A stretch of DNA of 5,084 nt from NCBI GenBank assembly GCA_030597345.1, contig JAUVSA010000166.1, positions 1 to 5,084 on the forward strand, in the 5' to 3' direction. The translations under genes and the position numbers were made by a program. The DNA comes from Bacillota bacterium (GTDB lineage Bacteria; Armatimonadota; Hebobacteria; Hebobacterales; Hebobacteraceae). Below are positions 1 through 4,749 of the stretch, piece after piece (position 1 is the stretch's first letter; each line of letters begins with the position of its first letter). Under the pieces are notes generated by a model. It saw nothing but the letters and a program-made list of their open reading frames with translations, searched no databases and had not been told where the DNA came from.

Positions 1-8
1 CAGAGTCC

Positions 9-302
9 TTACAGCGCCACGACGGCGATGACCTTGTCGCCCTCCTTCAGGCGAATGCCACGGACCCCCTGGGCCGAGCGGCCCATGCTCCGCAGCTCGC
101 CTGCGGCGAACCGGATCGCGGCCCCCTTGGCCGTGACGACCATGACGCTCTGCTCCATCCCCAGCTTCACTGCCCCCACGACACAGTCGCCGTCACCGAC
201 CCCCATCGCCGTGATTCCACCTCCGCCGCGGCCCTGCTGCCGGAACTCGTCCACCGAGGTCCGCTTCACCATTCCCTTCGACGTCACAAGCACAACGTCC
301 AT
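9..302 (-). CDS. Stand-alone GyrA C-terminal beta-propeller repeat protein (two blades)
   Basis: A 97-residue protein that looks like two consecutive blades of the DNA gyrase subunit A C-terminal domain, the part that wraps DNA. Blade 1 (about residues 1-48) has VLVTSKGMVKRT, then a GyrA-box-like QQGRGGGG at 22-29. Blade 2 (about 49-97) has MVVTAKGAAIRF and the typical MGRSAQGVRGIRL at 73-85. The breakage-reunion domain and catalytic tyrosine are absent. A normal GyrA tail has about six blades, so this is a free-standing fragment or a small paralogue. An in-frame GTG lies six bases upstream at 308, but the GGAGG at 312-316 (minus strand) is only 3 nt from it and 9 nt from the ATG at 302, so the ATG is preferred. 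It lies 91 bp downstream of the TIGR04076 gene on the same strand. The family match is clear. DNA binding or modulation of supercoiling is inference, and a decayed gyrA/parC remnant is the alternative, although the frame is clean and has its own ribosome-binding site. Confidence 0.85.
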   Translation of the reverse strand: MDVVLVTSKGMVKRTSVDEFRQQGRGGGGITAMGVGDGDCVVGAVKLGMEQSVMVVTAKGAAIRFAAGELRSMGRSAQGVRGIRLKEGDKVIAVVAL

Positions 303-311
303 ATTCACACG

Positions 312-316
312 CCTCC
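312..316 (-). promoter_or_regulatory. Ribosome-binding site deciding the GyrA-like start
   Basis: On the minus strand this reads GGAGG, preceded by an A-run (AAAAAGGAGG). It is 9 nt upstream of the ATG at 302 and only 3 nt from the alternative GTG at 308, which decides the start in favour of the ATG. Its first G forms the last pair of the adjacent hairpin. Confidence 0.75.
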
Positions 317-353
317 TTTTTCGGGGTTAGTCCCCCCATTCTCCGCGAAAAAG
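316..353 (-). promoter_or_regulatory. Leader inverted repeat abutting the GyrA-like ribosome-binding site
   Basis: On the minus strand CTTTTTCG (353-346) is exactly complementary to CGAAAAAG (323-316). A smaller inner stem of GGGG and CCCC (335-332 with 326-323) overlaps it by one base and may compete or stack. In the mRNA the 3' arm supplies the AAAAAG that runs directly into GGAGG, so folding would sequester the 5' half of an extended Shine-Dalgarno sequence. No T-run follows on either strand, so a standard Rho-independent terminator is unlikely. Translational control, including temperature-sensitive melting of the five A-U pairs, is an inference. Confidence 0.5.
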
Positions 354-367
354 CTACCACACGCCCC

Positions 368-379
368 TAGAAGGTTCTA
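368..379. repeat. Short dyad TAGAA-GG-TTCTA
   Basis: A perfect 5-bp inverted repeat around a 2-bp centre, in the 91-bp gap between the TIGR04076 stop and the GyrA-like start. It could be an operator half-site pair, but with arms this short it may be chance. No promoter could be assigned next to it. Confidence 0.3.
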
Positions 380-393
380 ACGTCCATTCTGGG

Positions 394-681
394 CTATTTC
401 GGGGTCAGCCGCAGAATCACCGTCCCCCCGCCGGTCTCCTCACAGGGGTCCAGACACTGCACGCAGGCCTGCCCTTCCGCATCCGCCAGCCCGAGATCCT
501 CAGGTCTTACCCCCCGGAATATGGCGTTGTAGTCGGGCATCACAGACGCCAGAGAGTGCATACAGACGGCGTCGCTTCCCGCCAGGTCCAGCCGATATCC
601 CTCTCGCAGCACAATCCGATCGCCCACCTTGTACACCGGGCACCGACCCCGAATCGCCTTCACCGTGACCACCAGATCCAC
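394..681 (-). CDS. TIGR04076 family protein, function unknown
   Basis: A 95-residue protein matching the small TIGR04076 family, whose function is not established. Family signatures seen are a GRCPVYKVGD stretch (12-21), DAVCMHSL (37-44), and the C-terminal VQCLDP...TGGGTVILRLT (75-93). Cysteines are at 14, 40, 73, 76 and 80. Those at 14, 40 and 76 sit in the conserved motifs and may bind metal or be redox active, which is inference. The frame is open to 849, but the upstream part is low-complexity and unlike the family. The GTG at 681 has a strong GGGAGGAG (689-696, minus strand) ending 6 nt upstream and gives the usual family length, so it is chosen. An ATG at 729 is the main alternative. 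The gene is divergent from the Nudix gene and 91 bp upstream of the GyrA-like gene. No membrane segment or signal peptide is seen. Confidence 0.85.
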   Translation of the reverse strand: MDLVVTVKAIRGRCPVYKVGDRIVLREGYRLDLAGSDAVCMHSLASVMPDYNAIFRGVRPEDLGLADAEGQACVQCLDPCEETGGGTVILRLTPK

Positions 682-688
682 CGCGGCA

Positions 689-696
689 CTCCTCCC
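689..696 (-). promoter_or_regulatory. Ribosome-binding site deciding the TIGR04076 start
   Basis: Reads GGGAGGAG on the minus strand, with its last base 7 positions from the first base of the GTG at 681. The upstream ATG candidates at 729 and 744 have poorer sites: an AGG only 3 nt away for 729, and nothing clear for 744. Confidence 0.65.
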
Positions 697-704
697 AGAA
701 CCGC

Positions 705-720
705 CCTGAGAGCTCTCAGG
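705..720. promoter_or_regulatory. Perfect 16-bp palindrome, candidate operator
   Basis: CCTGAGAGCTCTCAGG is identical to its reverse complement. Allowing one bulged C, the symmetry extends to 702-722. It sits just upstream of the TIGR04076 ribosome-binding site in the divergent region shared with the Nudix gene. A homodimeric repressor site there could cover the TIGR04076 leader. It could also form an mRNA hairpin next to the ribosome-binding site. No regulator family is recognised from the motif. Confidence 0.45.
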
Positions 721-757
721 CGCCCTCATGAGCCTTTCCCGCATATCATTCTCGCGG

Positions 758-772
758 AGGTGCTTCGCACCT
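758..772. promoter_or_regulatory. Hairpin in the divergent region
   Basis: AGGTGC-TTC-GCACCT, a perfect 6-bp stem with a 3-nt loop (or TTCG-like closure). It lies between the two divergent genes, with no T-run next to it. It could be a leader structure or a binding site. No specific function can be assigned. Confidence 0.35.
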
Positions 773-789
773 GCCACACAGCGCCCCAG

Positions 790-811
790 AGCTCCCTCTC
801 GCCAGGGAGTT
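790..811. promoter_or_regulatory. Second hairpin in the divergent region
   Basis: CTCCCT (792-797) pairs with AGGGAG (804-809) across a 6-nt loop. A G-T wobble and an A-T pair extend it to 790-811. It is 18 bases from the previous hairpin. No adjacent T-run is seen, so its role is unknown. Confidence 0.3.
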
Positions 812-922
812 TCCCCGCCCCCGGCCCACCCGGGAGTGGCCGCCATCATTCCCCCGGCCGCAGGTCCACTCGTCCCATACGACGAAAGACCCCCACCCAG
901 ACCATCCTCAGGGAAGGTGACT

Positions 923-1501
923 ATGACTTCGACTTCGGAGCAGGGCGCGCGTCGAGTCGGACCCTATACGGTGGTATACTCCGAGCCAAAATACGAGAAT
1001 CTCTGGGTGAAAGTCCGGGAAGATCGAGTGAAAGATCGCCGGGGCGAGGAGACCATCTTCACTGTCATTGCCGCAAAGCCGACCGTCACGGTGCTGCCGA
1101 TTGACGACAACAACGAGGTCTACCTCGTCCGGAGATTCAAATACGCCATCGGCGAGCCGAGCCTGGAAGCGATCAACGGAGCCATCGAATCCGGCGGGAC
1201 ACCTGAGCAGGCGGGCCTCCGCGAGATCGGCGAAGAGGCCAACCTTGTCGCCGCCGAATGGGTGGACATGGGACTCATCAATCCTCTCACCAGTATCGTC
1301 GATTCCCCGAGTCACACGTTCCTGGCGCGGAAGCTCTCCACAATCCGGCGCAGCGCCGCGCCGGACCAGTCGCTGGAGGTGGTCAAGGCTTCCTTCGCCG
1401 ACGCCCTGAAGTGGGTGCTCGATGGCACCATCACACACGGCGCTTCGTGCGCGCTGATACTCAAGACTCACATACTACTCGAGCGAGCTTCCCGCCGTTA
1501 G
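923..1501 (+). CDS. Nudix hydrolase, ADP-ribose pyrophosphatase-like, with variant Nudix box
   Basis: A 192-residue soluble protein of the Nudix superfamily, which hydrolyses nucleoside diphosphates linked to another moiety. The layout resembles ADP-ribose pyrophosphatases: an N-terminal beta region (about 13-50), a hydrophobic strand TVTVLPID and VYLVRRFKYAIGEPSLEAING leading into the Nudix box at 86-108, then a C-terminal segment. The catalytic core REIGEE (100-105) is intact. Two consensus positions differ: the usual Glu before the x7 spacer is Gly92 (GG rather than GE), and the Gly near the end is Asn107. The substrate is therefore uncertain. The frame is open back to 728, but that part is proline/arginine-rich and unlike the family. 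The ATG at 923, preceded by GGGAAGGTGA, gives the usual length. It is the only plus-strand gene, divergent from TIGR04076 and convergent with the kinase gene. Confidence 0.9.
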   Translation: MTSTSEQGARRVGPYTVVYSEPKYENLWVKVREDRVKDRRGEETIFTVIAAKPTVTVLPIDDNNEVYLVRRFKYAIGEPSLEAINGAIESGGTPEQAGLREIGEEANLVAAEWVDMGLINPLTSIVDSPSHTFLARKLSTIRRSAAPDQSLEVVKASFADALKWVLDGTITHGASCALILKTHILLERASRR

Positions 1502-1542
1502 CCGCCGGGAGACGCACGCCTGAGCCCGCGCACTGAGACCGC

Positions 1543-1566
1543 GGAGAGCGGCGCACACGCCTCTCC
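1543..1566 (+). terminator. Bulged hairpin downstream of the Nudix gene, possible terminator
   Basis: GGAGAG (1543-1548) pairs with CTCTCC (1561-1566), and GCG (1551-1553) with CGC (1558-1560), closing a CACA tetraloop with a 2-nt bulge on the 5' side. It starts 42 bases after the Nudix stop, where a terminator is expected. No T-run follows, so an intrinsic terminator is doubtful. It may only stabilise the transcript end. Confidence 0.35.
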
Positions 1567-1586
1567 TGGGGTGGCCGGAGCGCGCC

Positions 1587-1620
1587 TCGACAATTGCGCA
1601 GCCCGACCCGCGCTTGTCGA
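1587..1620. repeat. Long inverted repeat overlapping the first tandem repeat unit
   Basis: TCGACAA (1587-1593) pairs perfectly with TTGTCGA (1614-1620). After a TT bulge, GCGC (1596-1599) pairs with GCGC (1610-1613) around a 10-nt loop, giving 11 pairs. The 3' arm is part of repeat unit 1, and units 2 and 3 carry the same TTGTCGA, so the 5' arm could pair with any of the three. No T-run is present. It may act as a transcript-end structure between the convergent genes. Confidence 0.5.
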
Positions 1621-1682
1621 CCCGTCCCGCGCTTGTCGACCCGTCCCGCGCTTGTCGACCCGTCCCGCGCTTGTCAACCCAC
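1607..1682. repeat. 19-bp tandem repeat, four units
   Basis: The unit is CCCGCGCTTGTCGACCCGT. Units 1607-1625, 1626-1644 and 1645-1663 are identical. Unit 1664-1682 differs at three bases (GTCAAC for GTCGAC, and a final AC for GT). Each perfect unit contains the palindrome GTCGAC. The array lies between the convergent Nudix and kinase genes, so it is non-coding. Perfect identity suggests recent slippage expansion (a variable-number repeat). There are no spacers, so it is not CRISPR. Binding of a protein to an iterated site is possible but unsupported. Confidence 0.9.
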
Positions 1683-1773
1683 CCTGAGAGCATCCGCCGG
1701 TGCCGCAGCCGCCGCGGGTCCACCGGGGATCCCCATTCGTCACGCCTCAGCGAGAGCAGACAGCAGCCCTGGC

Positions 1774-3279
1774 TCAGGGACTCTCCGGCAGCAGGATGCT
1801 GAAAGTCGAGCCCTTTCCGGGTTCAGATTCAATCTCGAGCCGGCCGCCGCAGCGCTCCATAACGTCTACCACAGTCGGCAGGCCGATCCCCGAGCCGCGC
1901 GTCTTGTCCCCGGTCCTGAATACCTCCAGCACCTGCTCCCGAGTCTCCTCGTCCATACCGCGACCGTCGTCCGCAACCCGGATCGCGGCATCCTCCCCAC
2001 AGCGTTCCGTCGTCACCGTCACGTGGCCGCCACCCGGAAGGCACGCGTCGAACGCGTTCACTACCAGATTCACGACACACTGGTAGATGCCGCGCTTGCT
2101 GTGCCGCCACTGCGCGAGGCCCGGCCCGAGGTCTGTCCCGAGCTTGATGGCCCTCGTGCGCGCTTCCTCCTGGAGCAGGCTCACCGCTTCCGCCACCGTT
2201 TCGTTCAGGTCGCCCGGACAGATCTCGTCCGGCCGCTCTGGATCATACGTGAGTACATCCTTGCACAATTGCGCCAGCCGCTTGACGTGGCGGTCCAGGA
2301 TCTCCCACGCGCTCTTGATGTCATCCATCCGTCCCCGCTCGATACCTCGCCGGATGATGTAAGAGCTGCCCATCAGAGCATGCGCAACATCTTTCAGGAA
2401 GTGAGACAGACTGGCCAGGGACTCACTTATGGAGGCCATCCTGCCGGCAGCCACCGCCTCCTGGAGCAACCGTGCCTTCTCCAGCGCCAATGCCACCTCA
2501 ACCGCGTAGCGTTCCATGAACCACTGATCGTCCTGCGAGAACGACCCCTTCGCGCTGTTCGCCGCCGTGATCACGCCCAGCACCCGGTTGTCCGAATCGC
2601 ACACCGGAACCGCGAGCAGTGAGTCGGTCCGGCACTCACATGCGTCATCGAAAGTTCGGTTGAACGGCGCGTCATCGTCAGCCGCGGCCGCTCTGTACGC
2701 GTCCTTGACGTTGACCACCTTGTTGCGTAGAGCCGCATAGCCCACCGCGCTCGTCTCATCTACCGGAATGTCCACCTGCACCATGTTGCCGCGCAGCATG
2801 AACTCCCCGTGCAGCCGCGGCGGCTTGCCTCGCAGCACGAGTACCAGGCTCCGCTGCGCCTGCGTCAGCAAGCGCGCCTGCCGCGTTATCTCCGCGATCA
2901 CCGCGTCGAGGTTGAATCTGGCGCGCAGCTGGTCGTGGATCCCCATCAGGGACTCGACCTGCGTTATCCGCGCGTGCAGGCTCTCCGCGTCCCGCAGCCC
3001 CTGCGCCAGCTTCACGAAGCGAAACGCGGTCCCCTCTTCACCCCGCACTTGCTGGAAGAAAGGACAGTTCAGGCAGACTTCCTGCTTGTCCACGAAGTCC
3101 CCCTGGAGTTCCCCGCCGCAGATCGTCCCAGGGACCGTCCAGCAGATCCGCCCCGCGTTCAGTCCCCCATTCACCCCCGTTGACGTGACATCAAGCGCCG
3201 CCGGACACGGCTCCGGGCAGCCCGGCCCGTGCTCGCACGACAGCACCTCCCAGCAATTGACCTTGCGCGTGATAGTCAT
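1774..3279 (-). CDS. Cytosolic sensor histidine kinase: two-CW domain, GAF, phosphoacceptor and HATPase
   Basis: A 501-residue kinase with no membrane segment or signal peptide, so it senses an intracellular cue. Residues 1-80 form a cysteine-rich two-CW module: CW pairs at 9-10 and 46-47, plus Cys 15, 21, 25, 54, 69 and 72, a set suited to binding an Fe-S cluster or zinc (inference). A GAF domain spans about 110-270 (SLLAVPVCD at 220-228, VLGVITAANS at 233-242) and carries extra cysteines at 214, 216 and 227. The phosphoacceptor region (about 280-345) has LSHFLKD with His293, of the SHxxKN type rather than the classical HExxNP. His300 lies one heptad later. The ATPase domain has NLVVNAFDA (N-box, 404-412), DDGRGM (G1, 437-442) and GSGIGL (G2, 462-467), all apparently complete. 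The ribosome-binding site is weak (GGGGCGAG, 5 nt before the ATG). It lies 61 bp after the response regulator, which is its likely partner, at the end of the metV-metF operon. Confidence 0.93.
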   Translation of the reverse strand: MTITRKVNCWEVLSCEHGPGCPEPCPAALDVTSTGVNGGLNAGRICWTVPGTICGGELQGDFVDKQEVCLNCPFFQQVRGEEGTAFRFVKLAQGLRDAESLHARITQVESLMGIHDQLRARFNLDAVIAEITRQARLLTQAQRSLVLVLRGKPPRLHGEFMLRGNMVQVDIPVDETSAVGYAALRNKVVNVKDAYRAAAADDDAPFNRTFDDACECRTDSLLAVPVCDSDNRVLGVITAANSAKGSFSQDDQWFMERYAVEVALALEKARLLQEAVAAGRMASISESLASLSHFLKDVAHALMGSSYIIRRGIERGRMDDIKSAWEILDRHVKRLAQLCKDVLTYDPERPDEICPGDLNETVAEAVSLLQEEARTRAIKLGTDLGPGLAQWRHSKRGIYQCVVNLVVNAFDACLPGGGHVTVTTERCGEDAAIRVADDGRGMDEETREQVLEVFRTGDKTRGSGIGLPTVVDVMERCGGRLEIESEPGKGSTFSILLPESP

Positions 3280-3340
3280 CAGATCTCGCCCCGCGCTGGC
3301 CCCACCGCGGCCCCCGGGAGCACGCCCCGACCCGGTCCTG

Positions 3341-3730
3341 CTACTTCAGGTACCCCGCGACCACCTTCAGCAGTTCCTCCGGATCGACAGGCTTCTCCAA
3401 GTACTCCTCAGCTTCGGCCCTCAATACCCCGTCGATGGGGTACCTGGTCTTCGTGATCTGTTTCGCCACCCCCGTCAGCAACACCACCGGGATCCCCTTG
3501 CTGTGCGGTGATGCCTTCAGCTTGGCACACGCGGCGAACCCGTCCAGCTCAGGCATCATTACATCCAGCAGTATCAGATCCGGCGCCTCAGATTCCACCT
3601 TCTCCAGCGCCTCTGCCCCATTCTCGGCCGTGATGATTTCGTATCCTTCCGGCTCCAGTATCATCGAAATCATCTTCAGGTCGTCCCGGTCGTCGTCTAC
3701 CACCAACACCTTCTTTCGCGGCTCACCCAT
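3341..3730 (-). CDS. Single-domain (CheY-like) response regulator
   Basis: A 129-residue receiver domain with no output domain. The acidic cluster is DDD at 12-14, the phosphorylated aspartate is Asp56 in LLDVMMP, the switch threonine is Thr86 in LLTG, and the conserved lysine is Lys113 in EKPV. All key residues are present. A loop at about 89-107 (AKQITKTRYPIDGVLRAEA) is longer than in CheY. It probably receives phosphate from the kinase encoded 61 bp downstream. With no DNA-binding or enzymatic domain, it would signal by protein contact or relay. The frame also has an ATG at 3766 overlapping the metF stop as ATGA, which would add 12 residues of polar, receiver-unlike sequence. The ATG at 3730 has a GGAGG exactly 6 nt upstream and begins where receiver domains normally do, so it is preferred. 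Confidence 0.93.
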   Translation of the reverse strand: MGEPRKKVLVVDDDRDDLKMISMILEPEGYEIITAENGAEALEKVESEAPDLILLDVMMPELDGFAACAKLKASPHSKGIPVVLLTGVAKQITKTRYPIDGVLRAEAEEYLEKPVDPEELLKVVAGYLK

Positions 3731-3736
3731 CGCTAG

Positions 3737-3741
3737 CCTCC
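3737..3741 (-). promoter_or_regulatory. Ribosome-binding site deciding the response regulator start
   Basis: Reads GGAGG on the minus strand with CTAGCG between it and the ATG at 3730. This favours independent initiation there over the ATG at 3766, which overlaps the metF stop and has no well-spaced site. Confidence 0.7.
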
Positions 3742-3762
3742 GCTCTCTTTGTTCCTGCTGCA

Positions 3763-4749
3763 TCATCCCTCGGCAGGCATCACCGGCCTCGGCATCAGCC
3801 CCGCCCGCTCGACTATCTCAGGCACCTTCCGCTCCCATTCGATCGCCTGAACATGCACGCCTCGCACGCCTTCGGTCTCCCGCGCTTGCTCGATAAGCTC
3901 CACCGTGATCTTTATGCCCTCTTCCTCCTGGTTCCTGCGAGCCTGCGCTTTGTCCTCCCCGGCCGCCTTCCGCGCCGCCGCCATCCTCCCCATCAACTCC
4001 TCCGGCACGGTCACCCCCGCCACCGAACTGTTCATGTATCTCAGCATCCCCAGGTTCTTGGGCACGATGATCCCGGCCAGAATCGCCACTCGCTCGTGCA
4101 GCCCCATCTCCCGCACGATCTTCATCTGCTGCCGGAACAGCTCCATGTCATAGATGCCCTGCGTCTGGATGAAGTCCGTACCTGCCTCTACCTTCTTCGC
4201 AAGCCGAAACGGCCGGAAATCAATGGGATCTCCCAGCGGAGTCCACACCGCGCCAATGAAGAGCGGCGGCCTCATCTCGATCTCGTCCCCGCCCTGCTGC
4301 CGGCCGTCGTCACGCATCCCCTTCAGGATCGACACCAACTGGATCGAATCAACGTCGTAGACGTTCTTCGCCCCCGGGTGCCCCTTTAGCCGCCCTGCCG
4401 CCCCGAAGGACTGGTGGTCCCCGGCGATGCACAGGCAGTTGCGGATTCCCAGTGCCGCCGCGCCCAGAATGTCAGCCTGTATCGCGATCCGGTTCCGATC
4501 GCGGCACGTCATCTGCATGACAGGCTCGATTCCCTCGCGCATGATGAGCACCGCCGAGGCGATGCACGACATCCTCACCACCGCCGTCTGGCAGTCCGTG
4601 ATGTTGAAGGCGTCCGCGTATCCCTTCAGCAGCCGCGCCTTCTCCAGCACCACCTCGCCGTTGCAGTCCATCGGCGGCCCGATCTCCGCCGTCACCGCGA
4701 AGTGACCGGCCTCCAGCACTCGCTCCAGGTTGCTGCCGCTCTTCATCAT
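3763..4749 (-). CDS. metF: Methylenetetrahydrofolate reductase, MetF subunit
   Basis: A 328-residue TIM-barrel flavoprotein of the MetF family, which reduces 5,10-methylene-THF to 5-methyl-THF in the methyl branch of C1 metabolism. Seen here: TAEIGPP (20-26) with the catalytic-type Glu22; MTCRDRNR (80-87), matching the HLTCRD region; CIAGDH (107-112), the loop with the flavin-contacting Asp111; and TDFIQTQGIYD (191-201), with glutamines in the folate-binding strand. There is no C-terminal SAM-regulatory domain, as in bacterial enzymes. An Asp/Gly-rich loop with GMRDDGRQQGGDE (144-156) lies mid-protein. The start ATG overlaps the metV stop as ATGA, and a second ATG follows at once, so translation is coupled to metV. 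Pairing with MetV points to the two-subunit form found with the Wood-Ljungdahl pathway and in other anaerobes, where electrons often come through MetV partners. The electron donor cannot be told here. Confidence 0.93.
   Translation of the reverse strand: MMKSGSNLERVLEAGHFAVTAEIGPPMDCNGEVVLEKARLLKGYADAFNITDCQTAVVRMSCIASAVLIMREGIEPVMQMTCRDRNRIAIQADILGAAALGIRNCLCIAGDHQSFGAAGRLKGHPGAKNVYDVDSIQLVSILKGMRDDGRQQGGDEIEMRPPLFIGAVWTPLGDPIDFRPFRLAKKVEAGTDFIQTQGIYDMELFRQQMKIVREMGLHERVAILAGIIVPKNLGMLRYMNSSVAGVTVPEELMGRMAAARKAAGEDKAQARRNQEEEGIKITVELIEQARETEGVRGVHVQAIEWERKVPEIVERAGLMPRPVMPAEG

Noticed and set aside
741..750. TATCAT as a -10 promoter element
   Set aside because: It matches TATAAT at five of six bases, but no -35 element lies at the proper distance, so no promoter is called.
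682..849. Upstream extension of the TIGR04076 frame
   Set aside because: The extra 56 residues are low-complexity and outside the family. The GTG at 681 has a much better ribosome-binding site.
728..922. Upstream extension of the Nudix frame
   Set aside because: It is proline/arginine-rich, overlaps the divergent leader region, is absent from the family, and the ATG at 923 gives the usual length.
1607..1682. The repeat array as a CRISPR
   Set aside because: The units are directly joined with no spacers, are too short, and there are no cas genes nearby.
1725..1734. GGGGATCCCC palindrome
   Set aside because: Only 10 bp and GC-rich, expected by chance in this composition.
1475..1743. Two minus-strand frames across the repeat block
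   Set aside because: They translate the 19-bp repeat into periodic Arg/Gly/Asp-rich sequence, have no family match and no supported start.
1767..1779. CCCTG-GCT-CAGGG hairpin at the kinase stop codon as a terminator
   Set aside because: A 5-bp stem with no T-run overlapping the stop codon, too weak to call.
1594..2622. A 342-residue open frame on the plus strand, opposite the kinase gene
   Set aside because: It is antisense to a well-supported kinase and resembles no known protein. Long antisense frames are common in GC-rich genes. Its first part only translates the tandem repeat.
3291..3310. CCGCG...CGCGG stem just before the kinase gene
   Set aside because: A 5-bp GC stem with a 10-nt loop in GC-rich DNA. 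Not distinguishable from chance, though it could weaken kinase translation.
2768..3511. A 247-residue plus-strand frame spanning the kinase and regulator genes
   Set aside because: It crosses two genes in antisense and has Arg/Ser/Pro-rich composition typical of a shadow frame.
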